Source: Schistocephalus solidus (taxonomy: Eukaryota > Platyhelminthes > Cestoda > Diphyllobothriidea > Diphyllobothriidae). From it: DNA of 64,000 nucleotides. The stretch spans positions 46,868-110,867 of the forward strand of contig WEDG01004650.1 in the NCBI GenBank assembly GCA_017591395.1. The letters are read 5' to 3'. Below are positions 46,776-59,333 of the stretch, in pieces. Every line of letters starts with the position of its first letter. The stretch's first letter is position 1. Made by a program: the position numbers and the translations under genes. The notes beneath the pieces are model-generated. The model saw nothing but the letters and a program-made list of their open reading frames with translations. It made no database searches and was not told the origin of the DNA.

Positions 46776-47489
46776 GGTCTCGACTGGCAGTTTATCCTTG
46801 CACTCTCCATACAGGTAAGGAGTAATCGAGAATGGTACCTGAGTTGCAGCTGCTGGAAAGGGTTTCTGATACAGCTTAACGTAAGTGCCTTTTTAAGAGT
46901 TCACTTGCAACGTCACCTTGAAATAGGACCCTGATGAAGAGTATTGTCTTTCTAACCGTTAACACGGAATGTTTTACCTGTCTATGGGCCATTTTCTTAA
47001 CACTATAAAGAGGTGGATATCCGTTCTGTCAAAAAATGCTTTTAAAACCATAAGTTATCCTTCAATGCTATCTGTCAAACAGATCCTTTTCGCCTTTTTC
47101 TCAAACTGTGCACTAAATTACGCTTACACTTTAGTGGAACGCAACTAACAAAATAGGTGCATTGCCCCTTTTCCATACCCTTTTACGATAGACACTATGT
47201 CGTATGCCCCCACATAGGCGTAAATGAAGTAATATTATCATGAAAAGTGCTAAAAATATAAAGACTGGAGTTGCCGTAGGAATAAAAGAACCCAGACAAG
47301 TGCAACGAGCAGAGGTCATCCAAGAATTTGTTTTATTTAAATAAGTTAAGAAAAACCCTTTTCGATGTAACATTATGATTTTCAAACTATCACTGGCACG
47401 ATGTTGACGTGAATGGTGTAATGGAAAACATATGTGTTTTTCACTCTATTATATTCATATGCCTTAAAAGCAAGTAACAGGCCTTTGTC

Positions 47490-48290
47490 TCAGACATTAT
47501 CTGCGTGAATTAAAATCCCTTATAACTGTTGTTTGGTTTGTCTCTGCCTTTGTTTCTGAACATTGACTCCTTCAAGCCTCCGAAATGGCACACAGAAAAT
47601 AACATGTTTTTCCCGGATAGCCCAATGTTTTGTCTTTCATATCCATGCATAAACCTGGAACTTTTAACTTCACCTACATTTCTGAAATGTATAAGATTTG
47701 CCAGAAAAGAGTTTATTTTGTAGACATGATCAAACATATTGAACAATATTTTCTGTTCAATTGCAAAAAAGTATCAAGTAGCCATGGTTTGTATGGTAAA
47801 GTAGAGATCAAGATGCTTTTTAAATAGTGATTTCTTGGATTCTCGTGAATTCTATCTATTAATAGCGCAAATCTGACCAGGAATATCTGATTTCCTTTCA
47901 CATAGTTAAGGTTCCTATGTTTCGTTTCAAAATCAGCTAAAGGAGAAAATGCTCTGATCTCGTGTTCTGCGTTTGTATTTTTCATCTGGGAAATAAACAT
48001 TTATTTCATGTATTCATCTTGATAAAGTAACAGTGCCTGCTTACACTTGATTAGGATAAATTCTGACACTTCGCTTTGGTCACGATTGCAAGAACAAAAA
48101 TGTAATTGTTTGTGACTTGTAACTGCCGCATTGTGGAAGAGTCTGTTTGGGACGGTCTTGGGCTTGAGAAGTCGTGTTTTTTTTTCAGACAAATACATTT
48201 CAGAACACAAGGGAATCTAAATAGCAAAACGCCTTGGTGACCATAAGGATACTTTTTAATGATATAGGACCCTATCTTTAAAGCCTTTTC
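47490..48290 (-). repeat. Long inverted repeat family, arm A (unidentified, with open frames)
   Basis: Matches arm B (53085-53882) in reverse complement over most of about 790 bp, with many substitutions. Minus-strand frames run 48210-48001, then, after a single in-frame TAA, 48000-47713, ending near 47713, and a shifted frame 47746-47510 follows. They read QLHFCSCNRDQSEVSEFILI, CKQALLLYQDEYMK-stop, IRAFSPLADFETKHRNLNYV and, after the shift, KINSFLANLIHFRNVGEVKS. I recognise no domain. Part of a diverged duplicated gene or an unknown element. Confidence 0.7.
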
Positions 48291-51200
48291 AAAAATGTTA
48301 ATGTTTTGAGAAAAATGTTTTCCAGTGTGATATTTTGTTCGGGTGCCATCAGTATGTGTTATTATAAAAAAATAAAGACTAAACACAGGAAAACATGCAA
48401 AGTGAATGGATCAGGTCATTAAGTATATAAAATGGGCAGGTGCAACTATATAAACTGCTACAGGTGGGGGTGTAATGACACACCTGGATGACGCGTCACG
48501 CCACGTCAGCAATCCCTACCCGATTTCCTCCCCCGATCTGCTTGAGTGTGTATTAGCTCCGGGTTCTGGTGAATTAGAAGGAGAATGTGCGGTTGATACT
48601 TCGCAAGTCTACTATCACTAAAAAATTACTCACGCACTAGTTACCGTTGCTGCGCCCATACGGTGTCCCTCTTCAGTATGTACACTATTTGTGAGTTTCC
48701 TCAATTGCCACTTACTAGGAGCCGAGTGAAATCCTGATGAGATTTCAAAGGTAACACGCAGCATAAGCATAGTTACCTGTTCTAACGGCTTATTACATGA
48801 GAACTTTTAACTTTCAGAGCACATAAGCAAAATTTGAGAGAAAAATTGCTTACCCGAAGGATAACTATCAGAGGCAATGTTGCCTTTTGATAACCCGCTG
48901 CAATGTGCAGATAGACCGCAGGCAGAGTTTAATGATCAAAGGAAAAAATATTGGTTTAATCGTGACTATTGAAACTTTGGAGGCTGAAGTTTCATTGCAA
49001 ATGTATAAGCCATTAATAACACAGGAGACATATATGGGGAATCCTATAAGTGGTAACCTCTCTTTGAGCACTGACTTTTGTCAAAAAAATATAAATTTAG
49101 AAATTGGAAAAAGTGTCATAAAGGATCTTTGAATTCGTAAAAAGAAAGGCCAAACCACTGAAAGAACAAATAACAAAAATAGCAATAATGCGTTTTTGAG
49201 TGTATTGAAGAATCAGGAAAGATATCTTAATTTATTTAAGTATCTTCCATTTAATTATCAATGGTTATCGTATCGAAGCTAAAATAATCGCATTACTCCT
49301 TAGTACAACAGGCATTTTAAATACACACAGGGAGTAATCATGCAGAATCAGACAACCTGAAGAGGAGTCAGCACCCTAAGCTTATCCACTGAGGCACGTT
49401 GACTCCTGGTTAGCCCGTTTGTAGCGGATGAAGTATCAGATTTAGTGCAACCGTTTTGACTTAATATAATTCACACGTGCACCTGCGAAAACACAGTGAC
49501 TTGCATGATCATAAGCCTTATCGATTCAAATAACCACCAGGCCTCTCGCCATCGGAATATCGCTGTTTGATGAGTGAATATTAACTAGAAATGAGCACTT
49601 ACGTATCCAGTGACTTCATTGTTATAAAGGTGGGCCATTACAAATTAGTCGCTTTATGCGACTCAAAATATGCCGCACAGGTATTTAAATGTCAGCAAAC
49701 TAACCTCTCATGCTGTTGACATGCACGGTGTGAGAGGGCGTTTATGGCATTTAAATCATTTTTAAGTATTTATAAATAAACATTCGTGAGCTTAAATGCC
49801 CTTGGGACGCTTTTAGTAAAAGCTAGATTGCAACTACTGAAATGTCGTTAGACATGTCCTTTAACGCTGAATTAGCTCTATTTCGGCTGATTTTTCGAAA
49901 CTCACTGCGATTAGACAAATCCAAAATAACATTTGACGAGTGTCAAAATTGGCGATAAACCGCAACTTTTCTATGCACGAAGGAGGTTAATGCACGGGCA
50001 AATTTAGTCAGTTTCTGACAGGCTTTGAGTATGGAAAAATTAGGGGAAAAAACAAATGCTACGATGAAGCTTTTTTAGACCAACATTAAGCACTGCACAC
50101 GAGAAATCATCTCATTACTTAAAAAAAGCATGTGAGGGGTCTGCATTTAAGTTTACCATAAATGGAGAAACCTTGACGAGTGATGAAAATCATTCACGTA
50201 TTTTCGGTGGAAAAGACAGTCGAGAGATATTTGTTCACAGATAGTCCGGAATCATAAAAACTTGAACACAATTCTTGAGTAGAGGGTTAGCTAAAGGCCA
50301 TTGTAAATTTGCTATCATCAGCGTCAGTTAATAAACGTTACGCTTCTAATTGCATAAGTTACTTAAAGTCGTGGATATTACGCTCCTTCAGTAGCCATAT
50401 CGTAAGATTCGGAAACCAACCAAACTATGTTTATGCAGCTGTCAATTTAGTTTGAAGTCCTCCAGTTACACAAAATCGCAGACGATATATTGAAAACCAT
50501 ATTCAGTGGAGGAGACGTAATTTTTTCTAACAGGGCAGAAGTGTAAAAAGGAAGAATATTGGCGTTAATTGCGTAATAAGATCCAGGCAGTTAAACAGGC
50601 AAATATAGCAGTATCAGGTAAAAAACGCTTATTGTAACATAATAAGGTTATCTGAAGGTAAATATGCTCCAAAAAAGCATTTAATGTACATGATGGCAGC
50701 TAGCTAACCGTGTGCTGTTGGGTTATTATTTGAAAAATTGTTATTACTAGATTTCTTCGTTATCCTTCTTTACCTTCAAAAAATTGGATCACTATGAGGA
50801 AGATGATTCTGCATGCATTTGAGGATGCTCAGAGAAATAAAAAAAGTTAAGTGGACATATCTGGAAATGTGGGACATTAACTAAGCAAATTCATTGTAAT
50901 TAGCTCAAAAAAATGATAAGTAAATCCTTTGCAGGTAATTTATACAAGTTCACTTTAATACAGTTACCAATAATGATTGGCCAAAGAGAACACTGTTTAA
51001 TTGTTATCTTACTATAAAATGTTAATGAATACGGTTGTGTTTGGAATTTACATAGGCATTGACCTAAGTGAGAGGGTCAGTATTTGGTTTGTTTGGTAGC
51101 CTTATGAACGAGCGCTAGGTTCAAATGCTTAAACTATTGGAGAGAGTTTGTATATTCATTACAAAAATGTCAGCAGGTGGCATATTTTAAGAGTCTTCCT

Positions 51201-53084
51201 CATAAAAAATCAAAGAGCCAACGAAAACTCTGAAAAGTACCACCTGTGATTGCCACGCATTAAACCAAAAAATGATTTAATCTAATAATATCTTCCTTAT
51301 ATGGATTTATTTGGGCTACTTCAGTACTAAGAGTGTTAGCCCTTCAATTTTCTCAAGCAGAATAAATGAAAAAATAAATCATTTTTCCAATATGTACACT
51401 TCAAGGACACATAAAGCTTCTTTTCACCCACTTAACGGTAAACCGAACGTCCAGGTTTGGTAGCTAAAAACGTTCCTTATCAATGCTTTTAAGTTTTTAT
51501 CCAGCACTCTTTCCTGTGATGCGATGTACTCATGTAATGATTGCAAAAATGTTTTAGACGGTTAACGATGAACGTTTTATTTTTTTAGAAAACATTAACG
51601 GAAACAAGACCAAATAAAACGTTGGGTTACAATTTCTGCCTAAGGCTTCGCCTTTCCGTGGTAACTGATGCAATCGTTGCATATGAGTTAAAAGTGAGCA
51701 CGTGTTGACTTAAAAGATAAAAGGACTGAAAGAGCTTTACCGTTTTTGGGCCAATCATAAAAAACTGAATCTATTTTTTAAATGAAAAACCCAAAGCTAT
51801 TGTACATAAGAAATGAAGTTTTAGTTTATGAAAAAAACCGTTTTAGAAATTGTTTCTTTAAAATTATACATTGCTCTACAGAATGTGTAAAGTATAGTTG
51901 TGTAGTTAATGATGTAAGTATTATAGATGATTACCTCAGTATATGAAAACGATACGTTTAGCTTGAAAATCCTAAACTCTTGACTAAAAGCAGGCTTGAG
52001 ATATATTCTGTGTGAAAACTGCCTTCTCCTATATGAGCTGCTTTAAAACAGAAAAAAACTAATTGTTTTGGGCAAAAGGAATGTTTATATAAGCTTATTA
52101 CATAATTTTATGACTTAGGCCACGTTATATGCCTTATGTGGGGAAGTCTGTTGCGTGTCTTCATATTGGGCAGAGGCGAAATGTTAGGAGCAGTAATCTG
52201 GAGAGCAAAGAGCTGAGTGTATAGCTAAGCAACAGACCACTGCGGAGGATTAAAATTGATATGATTCACTTGATTAATCCATTTAATCGTATTTGTGACA
52301 GTCTACAAAGCAATACACGTTTATTGAAATACACCCGCATATGCTTGAATAAATAGAGATAGAAAATGTTACCTACATTTGCCATGTATCCTGTCAAACT
52401 TTAGTAATTAATGTAGCTACATTAGAATATTGTTTCTTCAATATGACACTAAATCTATTTCTCCAATGCATGTGTAAAGTTTCAACTGTTGTTTCTTCTA
52501 TATGGATTCTTTTTATCTCAGTTATGAAATAGTTGAAAAATAAATGACAGATAACCGGCATTTCAGAAGTTTAAAATTAATAACAAATTTCGTCAAAAAT
52601 CTCGCTTAGTTAAATAAAATGTTTGTTAAGTGGAATAAGGTCATTCGTTTTCTAAAAGTAAAGGAAAAAGACGTTGGAATTGCTTTTTTACGATAGAAAG
52701 GAACATTCAGCCCATTATATGCCTTAAAGTACACATGTACCCAAACAAATAGGCTGAAAGTTTATCCACGAACATTTCAAATGCTACGTTCAGTAATCCA
52801 AGCGTTTGGTGCGTTAATTCTTTCTTGCCGGTAAATTACACAGACATAAGAAATAAGGAAGGTATGTTAGGACTCAGTCACTTACCTCTTATTTTATACA
52901 GCTAAGTGTGTTGATTAATTAGAAATATCAACTGTGAAACATTCCTTTAGTAAAAGTAGCAACATATTTTAGCCACAACTCTGGTTGGTTGTAGATTAAC
53001 AAAGAATTATAACTAACTATCTTCCTCGAACCGACAGTCCTCAAAATAATTTTAAACGTTTTCGAAAAAGCATGGTAGATCAAG
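48291..53084. other. About 4.8 kb between the inverted arms, no gene recognised
   Basis: Mostly AT-rich DNA. 48420-48680 holds the second copy of the dispersed repeat (listed separately) in a slightly richer block. The only longer frame is 48887-49132 (overlapping a minus frame), with no motifs. If the arms were the ends of one element this would be its interior, but no transposase-like frame is visible. Confidence 0.4.
48565..48680 (+). repeat. Dispersed repeat, copy 2
   Basis: Shares GATACTTCGCAAGTCTACTA, TTACCGTTGCTGC and CATACGGTG with 36030-36130 in the same order and orientation. Confidence 0.6.
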
Positions 53085-53882
53085 TCCTCTTTTATTAAAA
53101 GAGTATCCTTATGGTCACCAAGGCGTTTTGCTTTTTAGATTCCCTTGCGTTCTGAATTTATATGTCAAGAAAACCCGACCTTTCAAGCCCAAGACCATCC
53201 CAAACTGACTCTTACTTCTTATCCACAACGCGGCAGTTTCAAGTCACAAACAATTTTATTTTTGGTTCTTTCAATCATGACCGACGTGAAGTGTCAGAAT
53301 TGATTCTAAACGAGTGCGAGCAGGCACTGTTACTTTATTAAGATGAACACGTGAAATATGTTTATTTCCCAGGGAATAGTTACTCAAACAGAACACTAGA
53401 TCAGAAATTTTTTTCTTGAGCTGCTTTTGAACCGAAACTTTGAAACCTTATACACGTGAACGGAAATGGGGAATTTCCGTTTAGATTTGCGAGAATGCTA
53501 TCTAACGCTATATGTGGCAGAATTCCTGAGGATCCAATAAATCACTATAGAATAAGCATCTTCATGTCTAATATACGATCGAACTATGGCAACTTGATAC
53601 TGTTATTTGCAATCGAGCAGTAATAATTGTTTAAAATGTTTGATCATGTCTTCAAAATATACTCTTTTCTGGCGAATCTTATCCATTTCAGAAATGTAGG
53701 CGAAGTTAAAAGTTCCAGGCTTATGCATGGATATGAAAGACAAAAATTGGGCAAACTCGGAAAAAAATGTTTTTTTTTCTGTGTGCCATTTCGGAGGCTT
53801 GAAGGAGTCAATGTTAATAAACAAAGGCAGAAACTAACCAAACAACAGTTATTAGGGATTTTTTTTCACGCAGATGATGTGA
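53085..53882 (+). repeat. Long inverted repeat family, arm B
   Basis: Reverse-complement match to arm A. The plus strand carries the corresponding text: DLSSPRPSQTDS near 53180, REVSEFILNECEQALLLY near 53290 followed by a TAA, and KIYSFLANLIHFRNVGEVKS in the frame 53627-53917. Stops differ from arm A, but the same amino-acid blocks are kept in the same order. A TTTATTTCCCAG string occurs after the YQDE block in both arms and looks like a splice acceptor. Confidence 0.7.
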
Positions 53883-54930
53883 AGTTAACTGCAATGACAG
53901 TGTATATTGGTGCTTAGTCAATACAACGATTAACTGAGATCTTATCCGATGTGAATTTCAAGCAAGTCTAACCTATACCTATATACGGAGCGAAAGTTTA
54001 CCTTGGTAGCTGTAAAGTTAAATGCGTGACCTGTTACGGAGTTATGAACTGTGACTTGCCTTTTTGTCGCACAACCAGACAGCGAGCTACTGGTTGCGTA
54101 TGCGTGATTTGGGCATGAGTTCAATATGAATTGTGTAAATAGCGGAAGGGATTGGGCATAGGATATAATACTTTTGGCAGGGCTGTTCCTAGGAGGTTGA
54201 ATTCCTCTTAAATGTTTACGACCCTTCAGTGTATTGTAGTGTTGGGCCGATAGACAGTTAGAAAAACTAGTCCGGTAACAATTCACATAGTCGCCACTGA
54301 AATTTCAGCGATAAACTATGGGGCATGCTAGATCGGTGGTGGTATTTTAAGAAGGGACTTTTACTAGGCGTCAACTTCCAAAGGCGTTTGAATAATTAGG
54401 CCGCATAAATTGGCCCTAGAGGCAGTGAACCCCATATACATTTTAATAAGTGTTGCGGCGTTTAATCTGGGCCACGTTTAGGGTTGCTCTTACACAGATT
54501 CCATTGAAAGAAAATGGATAGTTGCTGTAAAATGTGGAAAAATGAGTGATTTTAACTGTCTTCCAGTAAACCGTTGCCCTCATTTAGACTTTATATTTTT
54601 GCCTTACTAGCACGTTAAGGGAACGAAACTAATTTTACATGTTCACTGAGCCTTCATGGGGGTGTGTAAACAGTAAAGATAAGTATATTTTGAGTGACGT
54701 TTAGAAGAAATAAAAAACCAAGTTTAAAGGCTTAATGTTTAGTTTAAAATAGGTTGACTTATATGAAATAATTGTCAAACAAATGGAAATTCTCCCTTTA
54801 AATTTGTTTGCAAATGATACTAAATGAATGCGATTGGTCAGTTTTGCCGGGAAAAATAAATAAGTGTTGCTCATGTGAACGTAAATAATGTGTGTGGCAT
54901 GGACCACCCTGCATGAGGGAATAGAGAAGT

Positions 54931-55386
54931 GTGCAAAATGTTTCTCTTAAAGAAAGCATTACTAAACTGGCTAAGGTTTTTCGCTGCGGATTTGAGCATT
55001 TTATTTATGGGAAATGTGGTGAAACAAGAGGAACCCACGTTTGTCGCTCACACTTTAATTACACTAGAAGCGAGGAGTCTATCTTTAGGACTGCTTTGAT
55101 CATCAAAGCGCGCGGAGATGCAACCATGATACTTCTTTGCTTACCGCAAAATGCACCAATATATGATAAAACCAGAGTAATGCGTCATAATCATCAACCG
55201 ATTGTTTTAGATCGAATTGCGACGGGGAGGGCGTTAGCAGGGAGGTGCATCGATGTAGGGGTTAGGACGATTGGATTTTGCAGTCCTTTTTTAAACTTGC
55301 GTTTTTTAATCAAGGCGTTCTTACTAGATTTATTAATGAAAACATTTATTATTTGGCATGTTCTATTTTTCCCTAAGGCGTGTTAG
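54931..55386 (+). other. Unidentified 151-codon open frame
   Basis: Starts at ATG at 54937 or upstream (the frame is open from 54931) and ends at TAG at 55384. Middle section CGETRGTHVCRSHFNYTRSE has Cys and His but no standard finger spacing. The C-terminal third is hydrophobic (LNLRFLIKAFLLDLLMKTFI), like a membrane segment. No homologue recognised, no splice evidence. It is long for this AT-rich DNA, which is the only reason to list it. Confidence 0.2.
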
Positions 55387-56235
55387 TTGGTAAAATTATG
55401 AATTTGCTGCAAAATCTTCTTCCTGACTAGGAATACCTTTTCGCCAACATGCGGATGATAAAATTGGATTCTGTTTTCTAGTTCTCTCCCTTTGTCCCAG
55501 TAAATAGGAGGCCGTTGGACTTTTCTTGATCTTTTCATAGGTTAATTTGTGAAATTCAAACAGTATTCTTTTGTGCTCATTTTAAATACTCGTGTAAACG
55601 TGGCGTGCCATTCTATGTGTCTCCTTTACTAAACTGCGAAACTTGCATATTTGTTTTCCCCATCGGAATTGATTCTCGTCGTATTCAAACTGAATATAAG
55701 TGTCTTGATACAAAGAAATAGCTTTGAGCGTGCAAGTTTCTTTAAACGCAATTTATTTGTTTTAATTACATTATAATTATCAAAGTGAAAACTTACGAAC
55801 GTGAATATTTTAAATACAACAGAGAACAACCCGTGATTTAATGGGCATGAAAATTGCATGGCATCCAGTTTTCATGCTGTTTAATACTGGAATAAAAATT
55901 TGAAAGCCAACCAAATCATGTGGTCATTGTTCTTACTGCAGAAAATGCAACAAAATAAGTGTCTGAAAGTAATCACTACATAATTAGCAAGGTTATCGAA
56001 ATCACTAGCAACCCAAGAACAGACTGTTTCCTACCGAATCCTCTGAAGTGGTCTACCAAATATGTTCTAATTGTGGTGATTGCAATTGCGTTCAAAAACT
56101 GTACAAAAATTGCAGACACGCCCAAATAAGCCTAAAGTGGTGTCCTTGAGGGTAAACGTAAACTCACAGGTTGTAACTCGTAATGAAGGAACTGGCCACA
56201 CTTTTAACATTTAAGGTTCGGCCGTCATATGCTGA

Positions 56236-56671
56236 GTAACCTTAAGAGCCCAACAACTTATAATTGAGGAATGGTTTTCAGATGAAAACTCTATCAACAG
56301 GCATCTAGACCTTCCAACGGCCTATACGGTCCTGCGTCATTATATGCATAAAGAGCAGGACAAGATGGGTACACCAGAACTAACGTATATAAGCGAAGAT
56401 GGTCACGCGAAAAGACCCATCAGAAGAGGAGACAGTCTTACAAGAACCTGCGACCGATGTGAAGTTGTCCAACACTTTGTGGCCGTCAATCTTTACAATT
56501 ATCGACACAGAAGCCGAGGCAGCGGGAACAAAGTATATCAGTCAGAGAAAAACAAGTTCAGCCTGTCATTTAAAAGCACTGATTGATATATGCAGTAGAA
56601 GCTTTGAAATTGCAGAACCGGCCACGGTGAAACGTCAGCGAAAAACCAAACCAGTACCGCTGAGCATTTGA
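56236..56671 (+). other. Overlapping open frames, possible exon of an unknown gene
   Basis: Frame 1 is open for 116 codons from the TGA at 56233 to 56586 and contains IIEEWFSDENSINRHLDLPT and YTVLRHYMHKEQDKMGTPEL. Frame 3 is open from 56399 to 56671 (TVLQEPATDVKLSNTLWPSI, then KRQRKTKPVPLSI-stop). The charged, low-Phe composition of frame 1's first half looks protein-like. I recognise no family, and clear splice sites at sensible places were not found. Confidence 0.25.
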
Positions 56672-58602
56672 CATTTATATGGTCAGAAATATCTCATTTT
56701 ATCTGCATTTTTTTGTTTATTTAGCATTATCTGTCAGTTTTGTGGATAAGGGTTGCGGCCATATTTTTGCATGCATTTCAATTTTGCACATAGGTTTCCT
56801 AAGGTCTATTATATTAAGCTTATTAAATGCCTGTCTTCAATACAAATAATGCGATTAAAAATATGAAGGTCATAATTTTCAGTAAGAAGCCATCTAGTCG
56901 ATGCACGCTCCTAACGCATACATCAGTAGTTCAGATACAAGCCGTTTTGAGATTCAGAAGTTGTGTGCAAAACCAAGTTTGACACAGATAAGAATAAGAG
57001 CTTCAAGTAAATTTGCAACTTTTTGATACATTTGGAAGTGAATGACAATAGACAGAAGCCCGTTAATTCAGTGATGGAATCTTCAGTAGAGATAAGTCTT
57101 TCTGTGGAAACAGCCCTTATCAATTCAGTACGACAGTCAAATTTCATATCAGGTCATTAGACTTAAGATTTGAAATAACTGAAGTGGCGTATTCGATTTG
57201 CCTTTTAATTGAAACCGCGTTCACGTATTTAAGATTATACCATTGGAATTTTTTGATTGTTGTGTTCTTCGCTGCTTTACATTTTGCGAATATTAAGCCA
57301 CTTTCGGCTCTGCAAGTTATCTGATAGATGATCACAAAAGTTATATAAAGTCACAACAACCATGCTATTCACAAATGAGCGATCAAATGCCATGAATGAG
57401 GTAGACATTATGGCCATTTTAATCCACAGAATGAGGGTCAAAAGTTTTATATGCAAACTCTAAAACTGTAAATTCCAACTTGATTCTTGTTATGTCCGTG
57501 ATATTATGCCAATGAAAGCGTAACTGATATTCTTGATGATCATAATATTTTCCCAAGGCAGATTAAATTCTTAGCGCCGGAATGGGCGTCTCCGATGTGC
57601 ATCCAGATAGGTCGGGTTCTTTGAAAATGTTCCGGTCACTTGCTTTTCAATGCATATGGAGATAATAGAAGGGAAGCAATAAATGTTTCACGGCACAATG
57701 CAGGTCAACATTGTGGCTTACCAGCGTTGGCTTGACAATCGAAATCAAACGTCTGAAAACTTTCTTCCTTAAATTATATAAAATTGCAACGTTGCAGATG
57801 GTCTCTTATTGATACATTGGTAGATGGCACCTCCAGTCGTTTAGTTTCAGTGCATCCGTTTTTTAAATATTCATGAATATTAATTAAACGTTTAAATTTT
57901 TAAACAACTGATCAACCGTCAGCTGATATTTTGCGTAAGATAATCCAGAAATGCTGGGTTATGCATGTACCAGGATTATTTTTCGATTACTAAAATTGTA
58001 TTTCTTTTAAATTTATCCATTTATCTGCACATACATGAAGTGGTTATTGTGAAACACCGCTCATAATACTCCACGTTCTACAAGCAGTCTTATGTTACAG
58101 TCTACGTGGGTATGTATTCTAAAGGCCCCAATTCAATTTCGAACCGAACCCGAACACTAAGGTGAACACACCTATTCCAGTCAAGAGCAGAAAAATGACC
58201 GTCCCAATCCTAAGACAAACCCTCAGGAACTCAAGATTAACCTTTGTAATAAAATCATAACCCGTGATTGAAATAATTACAAGACCACTGAGAAAAGAGA
58301 CTACGTACAGCCGTATCCTACCTAAGGTCTTTCTTTCATCTTTAGAAGAACAACTATTTCTAGTCGTTTCCGTGTTTTAATAGTATGTCATCTGTGTTTT
58401 TATTTTAAGCAGCGTTGTGTATTCCAGGTAACGTTATCAGCATTTTGTCTTCACTGAGACCCATGTGTGCGGTAATTGAGCATCCCTTATAGGCCATGAG
58501 GAACTGAACTGAATCATATCTGCTCCATTGTCTAACACAAAAAAACATAAGATAAAATTGAACGCAAAAATGTCCATTGAAAAACGCAGAAGACAATTTG
58601 GT

Positions 58603-58636
58603 GAGCAAACGGTAGCTTTCGATAAATTCTCGTCAG
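58603..58636 (-). ncRNA. Hammerhead-ribozyme-like core, PLE copy 2 (all core bases present)
   Basis: Minus strand, 5' to 3': CTGACGA, GA-ATTTA-TC (2-bp stem II), GAA, AGC-TACCGTTT-GCT (3-bp stem III) and C. Boxes CUGANGA and GAA, the A15.1-U16.1 pair and C17 are all at consensus positions. The distance to the endonuclease is like that in copy 1. Stem I is the weak point: flanks TAAAGTT and ACCAAATTGTCTTC pair poorly. Self-cleaving hammerheads are known in PLE terminal repeats, so the location is right for one. Assignment is by eye only. Confidence 0.5.
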
Positions 58637-58859
58637 AACTTTACATTTACATCCTGGTGTAACTTAGTCAAATATGCGGCTAAGTTGAAAAAATCGCACG
58701 GTCGTCAAGGTGGAGGAGGAAGGGGGAAAGAAACAAAATTGCGGTCCGTTTTCTCATTATCGTCACAGAAATGGCGGCTGCCGGGACAGATACTTACATG
58801 CGGGCGGCTAAATTGGTGGCTTTCGGCCATAGGCACTACGGCGCCTGTATACAGTTATT

Positions 58860-59262
58860 TTGAGCGCACAGGACCGTTTTGTATAGTCTGATTAAAGCCA
58901 CCTGGCCGTAGCCAAAAAGACGCTGTCCAAAAGAATTTTGAATAGAATGAAGGAACCTTTGTAAATTAACCGGTAGGCCTCTTTGGTATCTACACGGTGA
59001 TCAGTGTCTACCACATGCACGAGAATAGAGCTGTTTATGTTCTTTAGCTGCCCTTGTCCTAACCATGCTGGAAGTGTTCCTCATACTCTTTTGGACAAAC
59101 TTTGCTCGAACCACTAATATATTTGGCAGCACAGGAGCAGGTTAAAGAATAAATGCACATTGAGGTTTTCTGGGCTGGCAGTTTGCTCTTGCCCCCTCCG
59201 TATAAACTGGGAGCTGTCGAGAACAGAACATGGGTCTCGGCCGCTGGAAAGGTGCTTAACAC
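58860..59262 (-). pseudogene. PLE copy 2 GIY-YIG endonuclease
   Basis: An open frame 59262-59059 includes MCIYSLTCSCAAKYISGSSK followed by YEEHFQHG. IY and YI represent GIY and YIG (the final Gly is Ser), and CSC is the Cys-rich insert. In another frame further on, INSSILVHVVDTDHRVDTKE and AYRLIYKGS (about 59030-58950) match the C-terminal half of the domain, with the conserved His and Asp of the H-x-VDT-x-H-x-VD block. Then LATARWL and CALK near the end. A frameshift at about 59060 separates the halves. Confidence 0.8.
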
Positions 59263-59333
59263 AGCTTGGCTTAGGCGCCTTTGTGAAAGTTCGCTTGCTG
59301 CGTACCCTCAAAAAGGACTCTGATGAACAGTTT

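Larger units (their letters stand above)
46180..47160 (-). mobile_element. Penelope-like element, copy 1 (3' part), decayed
   Basis: Aligns in order with copy 2 (58530-59540) in the same orientation. Shared landmarks on the plus strand include AGCTTTCGATAAATTCTCGT, AATGGCGGCTGCC, TGGTGATCAGTGTCTAC and AGCCATGCTGGAA. Read on the minus strand it runs from the RT C-terminal part (about 47100-46900) to a GIY-YIG endonuclease (about 46775-46680) and a 3' untranslated part with a hammerhead-like motif. Frames are broken throughout. The boundary near 47160 is approximate. Confidence 0.8.
53883..58529. other. About 4.6 kb with no gene recognised apart from two doubtful ORFs
   Basis: AT-rich DNA. The two longest open regions (54931-55386 and 56236-56671) are listed separately. 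Other frames (53942-54286 minus, 55629-55859 minus, 56923-57147 minus) have no recognisable content. Confidence 0.4.

Noticed and set aside
53870..53900. HADDVKL in the frame 53627-53917, resembling the FADD motif of LINE RT
   Set aside because: No other RT motif lies upstream or downstream and the equivalent stretch in arm A does not keep it; chance similarity.
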